A DNA stretch of 64,000 nt, taken from assembly GCF_017114825.1 (NCBI RefSeq), contig NZ_JADEVO010000002.1:1-64000 (forward strand), written 5' to 3'. Below, in pieces: positions 7,535 through 16,382 of the stretch (position 1 is the stretch's first letter; every line of letters begins with the position of its first letter). The DNA is from Pseudomonas gregormendelii. GTDB taxonomy: Bacteria; Pseudomonadota; Gammaproteobacteria; Pseudomonadales; Pseudomonadaceae. Made by a program: the position numbers and the translations under genes. Under the pieces are notes generated by a model. The model was given only the letters and a program-made list of their open reading frames with translations, was not told the origin of the DNA and did no database searches.

Positions 7535-8574
7535 GAAGCGCTGGTTGGGCTAGTGCCTGGCGTCGACGACGCAGCTGGCGTTGGCGCCGCTGCAGGGGTC
7601 GAAGTGCTGCTGGTAGTTGGCGAAGCCGAGTTCGACGATGAAGCAGGCGCTGCCGGCTTGGCAGCAGCGGTTGGAGTCGGCTTCGCAGCAGCGGGTTTTT
7701 TCACCGCTGGTTTGGCTGCAGGTTTCGCAGCTGGCTTGGCAGCAGCGGGTTTTGCAGCGGTAGCTGGCTTGGCAGCGGCAGCGGCAGCAGGTTTTGCCGC
7801 GGCCGGTTTAGCTGCAGCAGGTTTGGCAGCAGGCTTCGCGGCTGCAGTTCTAGCAGCTGGTTTGGCTGCTGCGCTTTTTGCTGCAGCAGGTTTGGCGGCG
7901 GCAGTTTTCGCGGCAGGTTTGGCAGGCGCTTTTGCAGCAGCGGTTTTGGCCGCAGCTGGTTTTGCTGCAGCAGTTTTCGCCGCCGGCTTGGCTACCGGTT
8001 TTGCCGCAGCAGGTTTGGTCGCAGCCGGCTTGGCAGCACTGGCAGCCACTGGCTTTTTAGCAGCCACTTTCACCGGTGCTTTCGCGGCTGGTTTGGCAGC
8101 AGCCTTGGCGGGTGCTTTTGCAGCTGTCGATTTGCTTGCGGCTTTCTTGGCAGGTGCGGCAGCAGGCTTGGCCGAACGCAGGGACAACGCCTTGCCGACA
8201 GCCTCTTGAACACGACCGACACCCTGGGCCAGTTTCAGGCTTTCCTGAGCGTCACGCTTAAGTTGCAGGATGTAGTTGCGGGTCTCGGATTGACGATCCT
8301 TGAGGGCATCGAGCAGGTCTTCAAGTTCCTTGACTCCATCCTTGGCCTTGGCTTGCGCCTTAGCCTTGCCGGCCGCCGCAGCGTCCTGCAATTTGGTACG
8401 GGATTTGTGCAATTTTTCCTGCGCTTTTCCGCGCTGTTTTTCCAGTTTGGCGAGCAGTTTTTCAGCATCAGCCAAGGCTTGCGAACAAGCGGTTTCCAAA
8501 TGCTCGAGCAAGCTGCCCGACAATTGTTGGAGTAAGTGCAACGGAGTATTTACAGGCTTCTTGGTGGCCGACAT
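7531..8574 (-). CDS. algP: Histone H1-like alginate regulatory protein AlgP
   Basis: 347 residues. Residues 1-115 form an alpha-helical, charged coiled-coil-like domain (KPVNTPLHLLQQLSGSLLEH near the start). Residues of about 125-310 are a low-complexity Lys/Pro/Ala tract built from KPAA-type units, as in eukaryotic histone H1. In P. aeruginosa AlgP (AlgR3) binds DNA non-specifically and affects algD expression and mucoidy. Its place beside the FKBP gene and algQ matches that organism. The repeat tract is prone to slippage, so its length may vary between isolates. It is divergent from the FKBP gene. Confidence 0.93.
   Translation of the reverse strand: MSATKKPVNTPLHLLQQLSGSLLEHLETACSQALADAEKLLAKLEKQRGKAQEKLHKSRTKLQDAAAAGKAKAQAKAKDGVKELEDLLDALKDRQSETRNYILQLKRDAQESLKLAQGVGRVQEAVGKALSLRSAKPAAAPAKKAASKSTAAKAPAKAAAKPAAKAPVKVAAKKPVAASAAKPAATKPAAAKPVAKPAAKTAAAKPAAAKTAAAKAPAKPAAKTAAAKPAAAKSAAAKPAARTAAAKPAAKPAAAKPAAAKPAAAAAAKPATAAKPAAAKPAAKPAAKPAVKKPAAAKPTPTAAAKPAAPASSSNSASPTTSSTSTPAAAPTPAASSTPGTSPTSAS
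7690..8160. repeat. KPAA-coding low-complexity repeat inside algP
   Basis: Many imperfect tandem units of about 12-15 bp, rich in GCAGC, TTTGGC and GGTTT words on the plus strand, encode the Lys-Pro-Ala-Ala tail of AlgP. The antisense frame is also open and would give a Gly/Ala-rich peptide, which is a by-product of the repeat. Confidence 0.85.
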
Positions 8575-8766
8575 GGTTTACCTCCTGGCTGACGTGGGTG
8601 CGGCTCATACTAGACCTCTGCAGACACCGCCGCTAGGGCATGTTGACAGTATCGAAAGCGTTGCGTTGCACCTGACAGCAAAACTTCTGCTCCCGCCAGA
8701 AAGCAGTTCACCGTTCATTGCATTCGCACTGGCATAATCGGCCGCATCCCAGGCCGGAGAGTGCCC

Positions 8767-9432
8767 ATGTCGCGTTATCTTTTTTTATCGTTGTGCGTGT
8801 TTTTTTCAGTGGCTCAGGCTGCGGAAAAAACCACCGAAACAGACGCTCACAATCTCGCCTACAGCCTGGGGGCGAGCCTCGGCGAACGGCTGCGCCAGGA
8901 GGTACCTGACCTTCAAGTGCAGGCACTGCTCGACGGTTTGCAGCAGGCTTATCAGGGCAAGCCCCTGGCACTGAAAGACGAACAGATCGAGAAGATCCTG
9001 GCCGAACATGAAGCGCAAATTGCCGAGCAACCGACATTGGGGCAAAGCGAAATTGCCCTCGAAAAAGAACAGCGTTTTCTCACCGCGGAAAAGGCCCGAC
9101 CTGGCGCTCGGGAAATCGAGGACGGCATCCTGCTGACGGAACTGACGCCAGGTGCCGGAGCAACGGCCGGTCCGAATGGCAAGGTACAGGTGCTGTACAT
9201 CGGACGCCTCCCCGACGGCACGGTGTTCGATCAAAACAGTCAGCCGCAATGGTTCAGCCTGGATAGCGTGATCTCGGGCTGGCGGACGGCGCTGCAGAAC
9301 ATGCCGGTGGGCGCGAAATGGCGACTGGTGATTCCATCGGCGCAAGCCTATGGCGCCGAAGGTGCCGGGGACCTGATTGCGCCCTTCACGCCCCTGGTAT
9401 TCGAGGTGGAATTACGCGGCGCGAAAGGCTGA
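8767..9432 (+). CDS. FKBP-type peptidyl-prolyl cis-trans isomerase
   Basis: 221 residues from the ATG at 8767. GGAGA at about 8755 favours this ATG over the in-frame GTG at 8761. A signal peptide (about 1-20, cleaved after VAQA) points to a periplasmic protein. An alpha-helical N-terminal dimerisation domain (about 25-110) resembles Mip/FkpA. The FKBP domain (about 115-221) has VLYIGRLPDGTVFDQN and WRLVIPSAQAYGAEG, the latter being the substrate-pocket signature of active FKBPs. Role: periplasmic proline isomerase and chaperone. It lies between algP (divergent) and algQ (convergent), separated from algQ by a bidirectional terminator. Confidence 0.9.
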   Translation: MSRYLFLSLCVFFSVAQAAEKTTETDAHNLAYSLGASLGERLRQEVPDLQVQALLDGLQQAYQGKPLALKDEQIEKILAEHEAQIAEQPTLGQSEIALEKEQRFLTAEKARPGAREIEDGILLTELTPGAGATAGPNGKVQVLYIGRLPDGTVFDQNSQPQWFSLDSVISGWRTALQNMPVGAKWRLVIPSAQAYGAEGAGDLIAPFTPLVFEVELRGAKG

Positions 9433-9444
9433 ATTCCAGGCACA

Positions 9445-9473
9445 AAAAACGGCGCGCCAAGCGCACCGTTTTT
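9445..9473. terminator. Bidirectional terminator between the FKBP gene and algQ
   Basis: AAAAACGG-C-GCGC-CAA-GCGC-A-CCGTTTTT has a symmetric stem with an A tract on one side and a T tract on the other. It lies between two convergent stop codons. Confidence 0.85.
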
Positions 9474-9493
9474 CAGGTCCTGCACAAAGAAAT

Positions 9494-9952
9494 TCAGGCC
9501 TGAACCGAATCTTCTTCCTTGTGCGCGGTATGCAACACTTCGATCAGGCAGTCTTCCAGTTCGAAGCGCTCGTGCAACAAGCCACCGAGCTCCTTGAACT
9601 TCTCCGCCACGCACTGACCTGCATCGCACAGGTCGTTGAACGCGAGCAGCTTTTCAGTGATGACGTCGATTCGGGGGTAAATCGTCTCGGCCAGTTCCAG
9701 CCCACGCTTGTCATTGAAGGCCTTGGCCTCCCCTGTCAGTTGTTCGTAGATCTCGAAATGCCCGGCTGAGACGTAATCGACCAGCACACCGCAGAATTCC
9801 TGCAAAGGGTTGCGGTTCTCGCTCAGCGCCTCGGGCTTTTCGCCGAGATCGTCATAAGCCCGCACCAGTTCGTGACGCTCCTGCAACCAGCGATCGATCA
9901 GCAGATGCACTCCACCCCATCGTTCTTGAGCATTCTGACAACTTTCGAGCAT
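9494..9952 (-). CDS. algQ: Sigma-70 binding regulator AlgQ (Rsd family)
   Basis: 152 residues from the ATG at 9952, where the protein begins [16 protein letters not shown] as in other AlgQ/Rsd proteins; an upstream in-frame ATG at 9979 has no family support. Rsd/AlgQ is a helical-bundle anti-sigma factor that binds region 4 of RpoD and frees core RNA polymerase for alternative sigma factors. In P. aeruginosa AlgQ (AlgR2) also affects alginate, pyoverdine and nucleoside diphosphate kinase levels. The gene is followed by a bidirectional terminator. It lies downstream of the DsbB homologue on the same strand with a gap of about 180 bases, so it probably has its own promoter. Confidence 0.93.
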   Translation of the reverse strand: MLESCQNAQERWGGVHLLIDRWLQERHELVRAYDDLGEKPEALSENRNPLQEFCGVLVDYVSAGHFEIYEQLTGEAKAFNDKRGLELAETIYPRIDVITEKLLAFNDLCDAGQCVAEKFKELGGLLHERFELEDCLIEVLHTAHKEEDSVQA

Positions 9953-10130
9953 GGTGATCTCTCTTCCCTTGTGGGTCATGCTGCCCTACACCTGTCACGC
10001 ACTTGAAGGTCAAGGATCGGTCAGGCAGAGCGTCATTCGAGCAACATAATTCCAATGACACGTGCGGGCCAGATTATGCCCGCTCGACTGTGGCTTCAAG
10101 GTACGCAGGAGATAAAGTTCATACAAGTGT

Positions 10131-10682
10131 TTAATCGCGCGCCAGACTGCCCTGCGACGACTCGCCGCTGAGTGGTCGCCGAAAGGTGCGCCACAGAAGC
10201 CCGAGCGGTTGAAAAACAACCACAATTGTCACCGCAAAGAAGAACAGCAGGCTCCACTCCGGGATGCTCAGATCGAACAGCGTCCATGAAATCTCGGCAC
10301 AATCGAAAGTACCTTCGAACATCTGCTTCAGTGCGCCTGACCAGGATGTATTGGCAAAAGCATCAGCCAGGCTCGCCGAGCAGTCGGACAGGTGATGCAG
10401 CGGATCGCTCTGCAGCACAACTTGACGCCATGCCGTTACCGTTCCGGCCACACTGCAGATCAACACCGGCAACCCATACACCAGCGTACCCGCACGGCCA
10501 GGGCCATGCACGCAAGCAGACAAGCACACCCCCGTGAGCAACCACAGGCAGCCGCGCTGCAGGATGCACAGGCCGCACAGCCTGAGGCCGACGGCGTATT
10601 GCAGGTAATAGGAAATACCTAATGCCAGGGCAGCTGCGACGAAAACCATGAAGAACAAGGAGCGTGTGCGGGCCAAAGACAT
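10131..10682 (-). CDS. dsbB: Disulfide bond formation protein B homologue (DsbB/DsbH)
   Basis: 183 residues from the ATG at 10682 (MSLARTRS...). It is a four-helix inner-membrane protein. The first periplasmic loop has CGLC at 36-39, the DsbB redox pair. The second loop contains SDCSAS and FDCAEISW, supplying the second cysteine pair. DsbB reoxidises DsbA and passes electrons to quinone. In P. aeruginosa the homologue at this locus is called DsbH, one of two DsbB-type proteins, so this may be the secondary copy. It lies between algQ and the hem operon on the same strand. Confidence 0.9.
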   Translation of the reverse strand: MSLARTRSLFFMVFVAAALALGISYYLQYAVGLRLCGLCILQRGCLWLLTGVCLSACVHGPGRAGTLVYGLPVLICSVAGTVTAWRQVVLQSDPLHHLSDCSASLADAFANTSWSGALKQMFEGTFDCAEISWTLFDLSIPEWSLLFFFAVTIVVVFQPLGLLWRTFRRPLSGESSQGSLARD

Positions 10683-10925
10683 GGCATTTCCGTAACAGTA
10701 AGAGACAGGCAATTACGTTAGAGGAAAGCGCGCAGATCTTTCAAGGTACTACAGCAGGGAGAGTTCCACAGCGAGGGTGGGAAACCACGACAGATGCGCT
10801 AGGATCTGACATAACCGTCTGTAGGAATAAGCCGACTCGGCGCTTTGAGGGGAATATTCTGACAGCAGCAGGGTGCTTTTTGACGAGGGAGCGAGCCCCC
10901 TCATCTCGAGCTCCCTACCTCGAAC

Positions 10926-12164
10926 TCAAGCGTGGATCGGTACGGGTAACGGTGCCGCCAGCAAGCGTTCATCCAGCAGGCCCAACCCTTCCTGGAACAG
11001 CTGATTGCTGCGTTCGGTATCACCCAATTGCGCCAGCAACCGCGCCAGTTCTGCACAGGCTTCCGGGTTACGCTGCACTCGCAGGCTGCTCTCCAGGTAG
11101 TCTCGCGCTTTGCCCCATAAACTGCTTTGCAGGCACAGGCGGCCCAGTGTCAGGAGCAGGCTCGGATCGGCCGGATGATCCTTGAGCCAGCCCTCGGCAG
11201 TTTGCAGCTGCCGCACCGGGTCGCTGCCGCGCACGAGCCCGTAAAGGCGCGCCAGGTGGCTGTTGTAATCACGCTTGAGCGCTGTGCGCAGCACTTCTTC
11301 CGCTTCCACCTGGGCACCCAGTTGGCGCAGCTGTTCGGCGTAGGCCAGCACCAGTTGCGGCTCCTGGCGCTGGGCCGATGTCAGCTTCTGCCAGGCGCTG
11401 TTGAGCGACTGCAGGCCGACGGTGCCGTCCTCTTCCCGCTGCGCTGCCAGGGACAGGTTCTCACCCCAGGCACGGCGTTCCAGGTCGGCCAGCTCGGCAG
11501 GTGGCAGTACCTTGTCCTTGCGCAATTCCGGCAACAACCGGATCACTGCCGACCAATCGCCCCGTTGTTGATGCAGGCGTTGCAGCTGGCGCAACGTCTG
11601 CACGTTATGCGGATGGCGCTCGTGCATGGCTTGAAGCGTCGCCAGGGCACCCTCGGTGTCGCCTCGATCGGTCTGCAGTTGCGCATGATTCAAGGCAATG
11701 GCCAGCTCGGCCTGTGGCTGGCGCTCGAGCGCCCGCTCGAGCAGGTTGTCGCTCTCTTCGTACTTGCCTTGTTCGTTGGCCGCGCGGGCAGCGCCGAGGT
11801 AGTAGAGCAGCGGTTGGCGCTCGGCTTCCGCAGCTCGATGCAGGTGACGCTGCGCACTGGCCCAGCGGCCCTCGGCCAGATCCAGCTGGCCATGTTCGAT
11901 CGCGACCTGCACGCGGCGACTGCGATTGCGTCGCGACCAGGGATTGACCACGCCACTGGATGTCATCACCAGTTCGATCAGCGCCTTGATGCCCCAAATC
12001 ACCAGCCACAAAACGGCCACCAGCGCGAGGGTAGCCCACAGGCTCGATTCGAAACGAAAGCTCTTGTAGGCGATCAGCACGTAGCCGGAATGCTCGGCAA
12101 TCGCCAGGCCCAGCGCGGCCGCAGCAGCTATCACCAGAAACACGATCACATACAGGCGTTTCAT
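10926..12164 (-). CDS. hemY: Heme biosynthesis-associated TPR protein HemY
   Basis: 412 residues. Two N-terminal membrane segments (about 5-25 and 40-60) anchor a cytoplasmic or periplasmic TPR solenoid (about 90-390), in the HemY_N plus TPR arrangement of proteobacterial HemY. This is not the protoporphyrinogen oxidase called HemY in Bacillus. Its precise role in tetrapyrrole synthesis is unresolved; it is suggested to organise later heme enzymes at the membrane. Its start overlaps the end of hemX by four bases, so it is the last gene of hemC-hemD-hemX-hemY. About 200 bases separate it from the dsbB homologue. Confidence 0.92.
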   Translation of the reverse strand: MKRLYVIVFLVIAAAAALGLAIAEHSGYVLIAYKSFRFESSLWATLALVAVLWLVIWGIKALIELVMTSSGVVNPWSRRNRSRRVQVAIEHGQLDLAEGRWASAQRHLHRAAEAERQPLLYYLGAARAANEQGKYEESDNLLERALERQPQAELAIALNHAQLQTDRGDTEGALATLQAMHERHPHNVQTLRQLQRLHQQRGDWSAVIRLLPELRKDKVLPPAELADLERRAWGENLSLAAQREEDGTVGLQSLNSAWQKLTSAQRQEPQLVLAYAEQLRQLGAQVEAEEVLRTALKRDYNSHLARLYGLVRGSDPVRQLQTAEGWLKDHPADPSLLLTLGRLCLQSSLWGKARDYLESSLRVQRNPEACAELARLLAQLGDTERSNQLFQEGLGLLDERLLAAPLPVPIHA

Positions 12165-13315
12165 GGCGTGGCCTCCTGCGCGGTGTCAGCGGCAGGCTTG
12201 GCCATCGGCTTGACGGATTCCTCGGCGTTGACGTTGCGTCGCTCCAGGTACCCTTGCACCGCGCTCAGTGCGCCAGTGAGGTCCGGGGTCACCACGGTCA
12301 CCGGCTGCTTGCTCAGCTCACCCACCTGCTCAAGCATCACTTTGCTCTGCGGGTTGTCCGGGTTGAAGTTGCCCTTGAGTATGTCCCGGGCTTCGGCCAG
12401 GGCCTGGGTGTACACCGGGCCCTGACCATTCAGCGCAGCCCACTGGGCTTGCTCCAGGGCCAGGCTAAGCGCCAGGCGCACCTGGCTGAGGCTCTGGCCT
12501 GCCAGCAATGGGCGAACATTCTTGTCGGCGTTGAAGTCGATGCGGATGTAGCGCGAGATCTGGTCCCACCATTGAGCCCAGCGGCTCGCGCCATCGCCAT
12601 CGGCGGTCAGGCCCAGCAACGACTCGCCACGGTCCTTGTACTCCGGCGCCAGTTCGGTGAGGTTGATCACCTGGTCGCGCAATGCGCCCAGGCGCAGGAA
12701 CAGTCCGGTGCGGTCCGGCTGCTCGGTGCTGCGCAGCGCGACCAGGGTCTTGGCCACTTGCTCGCGGGCAGCGAAGGAGCCCGGATCGTTCTGTTCGCGC
12801 AGGATTTCGTCGGCACCCTGGACCAGGGCCTGAGCGCTGCTGATGTCCTGCAAAGCAGACAGGCGCAGGCCGGCGAGACGCAACAGATGCTCAGCCTCAG
12901 CCAGGCGCCAGTCCTTGCGGCTGGCACCGAGGATGGTCTCCAGGCGTTGGTTCAGGCGCTGCTGATCGCCTTGCAGCTGAGCCACCAGGCGGCTGCGGGC
13001 CTCAAGTTCATCGGCAGGGGGCAGTTGCTCCAACCGAGCGCTCAGGCGTTGCTCATTGAGTTTCAGGCTCTGCGCCTGATCGTTCAAGGCCTGCACCTGG
13101 CTCAGCTGTTGCTGGTTATTGGCCTGCAGGTGACGCACCTGCCAGACACCCCAACCGCCGACAGCAACGCCGGCAGCACCCAGCAACAGCGCGACGATTG
13201 CCAGGCCATTGCCACGGCGCTGCACGGGGGCAGGAGGCACGGTATCAATCGGATCTTCAACCGGGGCATGCAGCACTGGCTGGACGTCATCTTTTGGCAA
13301 GGCTGTTTCGCTCAC
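12161..13315 (-). CDS. hemX: HemX-family membrane protein (uroporphyrinogen-III C-methyltransferase-like)
   Basis: 384 residues. A disordered N-terminal tail (1-35), one membrane helix (about 37-57, rich in Gly/Ala), a coiled coil (about 60-135) and a C-terminal alpha-helical domain up to about residue 360 give the layout of HemX. Databases often label it uroporphyrinogen-III C-methyltransferase, but no SAM-methyltransferase motif is visible and the enzymatic claim is doubtful. It overlaps hemY by four bases and follows hemD after 16 bases, so it belongs to the hemCDXY transcription unit. Confidence 0.9.
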   Translation of the reverse strand: MSETALPKDDVQPVLHAPVEDPIDTVPPAPVQRRGNGLAIVALLLGAAGVAVGGWGVWQVRHLQANNQQQLSQVQALNDQAQSLKLNEQRLSARLEQLPPADELEARSRLVAQLQGDQQRLNQRLETILGASRKDWRLAEAEHLLRLAGLRLSALQDISSAQALVQGADEILREQNDPGSFAAREQVAKTLVALRSTEQPDRTGLFLRLGALRDQVINLTELAPEYKDRGESLLGLTADGDGASRWAQWWDQISRYIRIDFNADKNVRPLLAGQSLSQVRLALSLALEQAQWAALNGQGPVYTQALAEARDILKGNFNPDNPQSKVMLEQVGELSKQPVTVVTPDLTGALSAVQGYLERRNVNAEESVKPMAKPAADTAQEATP

Positions 13316-13331
13316 GTATCCATCCTTTGCA

Positions 13332-14099
13332 TTAGAGAACGGGTTCGGGATGCTCCCGTAACGCCGTCAGCAAGGCCGCGGCACTGGCGCCACGACAATC
13401 CACAACTATTTGCGCCCCGGCAGCACGTGCCATTTCGGCGACCCGGGGGCTCGGTACAAACAACGGCAACTGCGCCAAGTGCGGCCAGGAATTGCCAGCC
13501 AATTGATGCAAGTGCTCAAAACCCTGTCCACTGCTGACCACCAGCCCGTTCAAGCGTTCCGCGCGGATCCGCTCAGGCAGCGTTGCCGGCGGGTAGTGGG
13601 GCAATTCGCGACGGTACAACTGCAGATACTCGACACTAGCACCAAGCCCGCGCAAACGCTCAGCGAGCAACTCGCGCCCGCCCTCCCCGCGCATGATCAG
13701 CACACGCGAAGCAGGCCCGGCGAGTGCCTGGCGAAACGCGCCATGCTCAAGCAATGCTTCGCTGTCATCGCCCTGCTCGGGAAAGCTGACGTCCAGACGA
13801 TGCTTATCGAGTATCTGCGCGGTAGCCGCGCCGACGGTGAACCACTTCAACGCCGGTGGCTCTGGCCAATACTCGCTGAGCAACTCGACGGCGATCCTGG
13901 CGGCGGGTTTGCTGACCACGATCACCGCATCGAAGCGATCCAGCCTCTGGATCAACTCGCGCATGTTGGCAGAAACGGGAAGAGGCTCTATGCCCAAAAG
14001 CGGCAAGCTGCTGCTGAAAACGCCCGCGTCCATCAACACGCTAGCCAGCGCCATCGACTCATCGGCGGGACGCGTCAGCAACAGGCGCCAGCAAGTCAC
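13332..14099 (-). CDS. hemD: Uroporphyrinogen-III synthase
   Basis: 255 residues, the normal length. HemD cyclises hydroxymethylbilane with inversion of ring D to give uroporphyrinogen III, the branch point to heme, siroheme and cobalamin. The family is poorly conserved, but LLTRPADES at the N-terminus, [14 protein letters not shown] near 80, and [11 protein letters not shown] near 185 fit the two-lobed HemD fold. The start overlaps the hemC stop by four bases (ATGA type), consistent with coupled translation so that product passes directly from HemC. Confidence 0.92.
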   Translation of the reverse strand: MTCWRLLLTRPADESMALASVLMDAGVFSSSLPLLGIEPLPVSANMRELIQRLDRFDAVIVVSKPAARIAVELLSEYWPEPPALKWFTVGAATAQILDKHRLDVSFPEQGDDSEALLEHGAFRQALAGPASRVLIMRGEGGRELLAERLRGLGASVEYLQLYRRELPHYPPATLPERIRAERLNGLVVSSGQGFEHLHQLAGNSWPHLAQLPLFVPSPRVAEMARAAGAQIVVDCRGASAAALLTALREHPEPVL

Positions 14100-15037
14100 T
14101 CGTGACCTGCCTCGCCATACACCGCTTTGAGGATGTCATCGGCACCCTGGCTCAGGAGGTCTTCAGCCACTTGCACGCCCAGGGCTTCGGCCTCGCTGCG
14201 TGGTGCACGTGCCTCGGCGCTGAGCAACAGGCCGCCGCTTGGGTCACCCACCAGGCCGCGCAACCAGACCTGCTGGCCTTCAAGCACGGCGTAGCAGGCG
14301 ATCGGCACCTGGCAGCCGCCATTCAAATGCTTGTTCAGGGCTCGCTCGGCGGTGACACGGGTAGCCGTGTCCTGATGGTGCAACGGCGTCAGCAAGGCGT
14401 GGATTTGCGTATCGACGCTGCGGCACTCGATGCCCACTGCGCCCTGGCCGCCGGCAGGCAGGCTGTCGTCGACGCTGATGGCCGAGGTGATGCGGTCTTC
14501 GAAGCCCAGTCGAATCAGGCCGGCAGCTGCCAGGATGATCGCGTCATATTCACCGGCATCGAGCTTGGCAAGTCGCGTGTTGACGTTGCCGCGCAGGAAG
14601 CGGATTTCCAGATCCGGGCGACGAGTCAGCAACTGGGCCTGGCGGCGCAGGCTGGAGGTACCGACGATGCTGCCCTCAGGCAGTTCGTCCAGGCTGGCGT
14701 AGGTGTTGGAAACGAAAGCGTCGCGCGGATCTTCGCGCTCGCAGATGCAGAACAGCCCCAAGCCTTCGGGGAAGTCCATTGGCACGTCTTTCATTGAGTG
14801 CACGGCGATGTCCGCTTCGTTTTCCAGCAGCGCCGTTTCCAGTTCCTTGACGAACAGGCCTTTGCCACCGATTTTCGAAAGCGGCGAGTCGAGCAGCTTG
14901 TCGCCGCGACTGACCATTGGCACCAGTGTCACCAGCAGTCCCGGATGGGCCTGTTCCAGGCGGGCTTTAACATATTCGGCCTGCCACAGGGCGAGAGCAC
15001 TTTTGCGGGTGGCGATGCGGATTTCGCGAGAGGACAT
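14096..15037 (-). CDS. hemC: Porphobilinogen deaminase (hydroxymethylbilane synthase)
   Basis: 313 residues. It polymerises four porphobilinogens into hydroxymethylbilane on a covalent dipyrromethane cofactor. The cofactor-binding Cys is C242 in NGGCQVPI. Substrate-binding residues are seen in [11 protein letters not shown] (9-19), the SMKDVP loop (81-86, catalytic Asp84) and [10 protein letters not shown] (127-136). It is the first gene of the hemCDXY operon and lies 139 bases downstream of algR on the same strand, as in P. aeruginosa. Confidence 0.95.
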   Translation of the reverse strand: MSSREIRIATRKSALALWQAEYVKARLEQAHPGLLVTLVPMVSRGDKLLDSPLSKIGGKGLFVKELETALLENEADIAVHSMKDVPMDFPEGLGLFCICEREDPRDAFVSNTYASLDELPEGSIVGTSSLRRQAQLLTRRPDLEIRFLRGNVNTRLAKLDAGEYDAIILAAAGLIRLGFEDRITSAISVDDSLPAGGQGAVGIECRSVDTQIHALLTPLHHQDTATRVTAERALNKHLNGGCQVPIACYAVLEGQQVWLRGLVGDPSGGLLLSAEARAPRSEAEALGVQVAEDLLSQGADDILKAVYGEAGHE

Positions 15038-15175
15038 GGATCAATCCGTACTGAATAGATACGGCGGATAATAACAGCTCAGCCAAATCCACTTTGACTT
15101 GTATCAGAAACGTAGTGGCCTCCCTGGCCTCGGATGTCCTGCAAGCCGCTGGACAAAACGCGTGTGAACCGCGAG

Positions 15176-15922
15176 TTAAAGCTGCTGCATCATTTTTCGC
15201 ACGCCCGCCACATGGCGGCGACTGACGATCAGCGCATCACCATTCAAGCCCTTGAGGTACAGCTGGAAATGCCCAAGAGGCGTACGTTGCAGGCGTTCAA
15301 TTCGCTCGCGAGCCACCAGCGCATTGCGATGGATACGCACGAACCGGTCGCCGAATTCATCCTCAAGTGCCTTGAGAGGCTCGTCGAGCAGCACTTCGCC
15401 GCCTTCGTGGCGCAACGTCACATATTTGTGGTCGGCGATAAAATAGACCACCTGGCCCAGCGGGATCAGCTCGATACCCTTACGGGTTCGGGCGCTGATA
15501 TGACTTCGCGGGCCGCTGCCAGTCTCGGCGGCAGGACGGGTGAGTGCAGCGAGCTGGACGCGATTGGGGCGCTCGGCCTTTTTTAACGCTTCTTGCAAAT
15601 GTTCAGTGCGCACAGGTTTCACCAGATAGCCTACGGCGCTGGCCTGTAAGGCTTCCACGGCAAATTCATCGGGCCCTGTGCAAAACACCACGGCGGGCGG
15701 GGTTTCGCGTTCGCACAATCTTGCAGCCACTTGCAGGCCATCAAGGCCCGGCATGCCGATATCGAGCAACACGATATCCGGCTTGTGGCTGTCGATCAGT
15801 GCCAACGCCTCTTCGCCGTTCGTGGCGCTAGGCTCCAGGACGCTGTATCCCTCGAGTTCGCCAACCATTCGGCTCAGGCGCTCGCGGGCCAAGGGTTCGT
15901 CATCAACGATCAGGACATTCAT
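15176..15922 (-). CDS. algR: LytTR response regulator AlgR
   Basis: 248 residues from the ATG at 15922 (MNVLIVDDEP...), exactly the length I recall for P. aeruginosa AlgR; an upstream in-frame ATG at 15955 is less likely. A receiver domain (1-118) has the acidic pocket DDE at 7-9 and phosphoacceptor D54 in LLDIGMPG. A LytTR DNA-binding domain (about 140-245) follows. AlgR controls alginate, twitching motility, rhamnolipid and virulence genes in P. aeruginosa, partly without phosphorylation. The usual partner kinase gene algZ/fimS, which lies between algR and argH in P. aeruginosa, is absent here. Confidence 0.94.
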   Translation of the reverse strand: MNVLIVDDEPLARERLSRMVGELEGYSVLEPSATNGEEALALIDSHKPDIVLLDIGMPGLDGLQVAARLCERETPPAVVFCTGPDEFAVEALQASAVGYLVKPVRTEHLQEALKKAERPNRVQLAALTRPAAETGSGPRSHISARTRKGIELIPLGQVVYFIADHKYVTLRHEGGEVLLDEPLKALEDEFGDRFVRIHRNALVARERIERLQRTPLGHFQLYLKGLNGDALIVSRRHVAGVRKMMQQL

Positions 15923-16382
15923 ATTGCGCTGGATTCCTGCGTGAGTCTCGCACAAGGATAGCGTAGACAGGTGAAGTGACGTCCGTCACCGCGATCCACG
16001 CTAAGACTAGCGCGAGGGCCAAAAAGTGCCGCTGGAACGACGGCTAAATTTTCATCATCCGGGCAATTATCGGCCCAGGCCCGCGTTGGCGAGGCATCGC
16101 CGTAGGGTTTGCTGATACACAATATGCACACCCCCTCTTTTTATAGCCAGTTGCAGCGCCCGGAAGTGCGCTGATCCCTCTGTCCAACTGTAGACGGTTG
16201 CCGGCGCGATATTGCTCAATCGAAAAATATCGTTGTGCGAATTATTGAAAGTCGGACCTGCCCCGGCTCGGCAGCCTCTGAAATCATTCCTGTCGACCAG
16301 TGTCAGCGACAGGCTTGGCAACCCTGTTATTATCCGCCACAGCTTCCAACGTCACTTTATTTCACCCGATACGAGCGAATTC
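15923..16382. other. Intergenic region between algR and argH (no algZ)
   Basis: 460 bases between divergent algR and argH. I find no reading frame with kinase features on either strand. A short minus-strand frame at 16067-16321 has no recognisable family and no Shine-Dalgarno. The stretch holds both promoters and a CRP/Vfr-like dyad near algR. On the algR strand, GCACTT, 17 bases and TCTTA weakly resemble an AlgU (sigma-22) promoter. Confidence 0.7.
15975..15990. promoter_or_regulatory. CRP/Vfr-like dyad upstream of algR
   Basis: GTGACG-TC-CGTCAC at 15976-15989 is a 14-bp perfect dyad that reads GTGA-N6-TCAC, the core of the CRP/Vfr consensus TGTGA-N6-TCACA. It lies about 54 bases upstream of the algR start codon. 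Binding is inferred only. Confidence 0.4.

Noticed and set aside
7553..8209. Gly/Ala-rich 218-residue frame opposite algP
   Set aside because: A direct result of the KPAA repeat read on the other strand; it has no ribosome site.
12161..13315. HemX as a true uroporphyrinogen-III methyltransferase
   Set aside because: No SAM-binding methyltransferase motifs are visible; the database name is not supported by the sequence.
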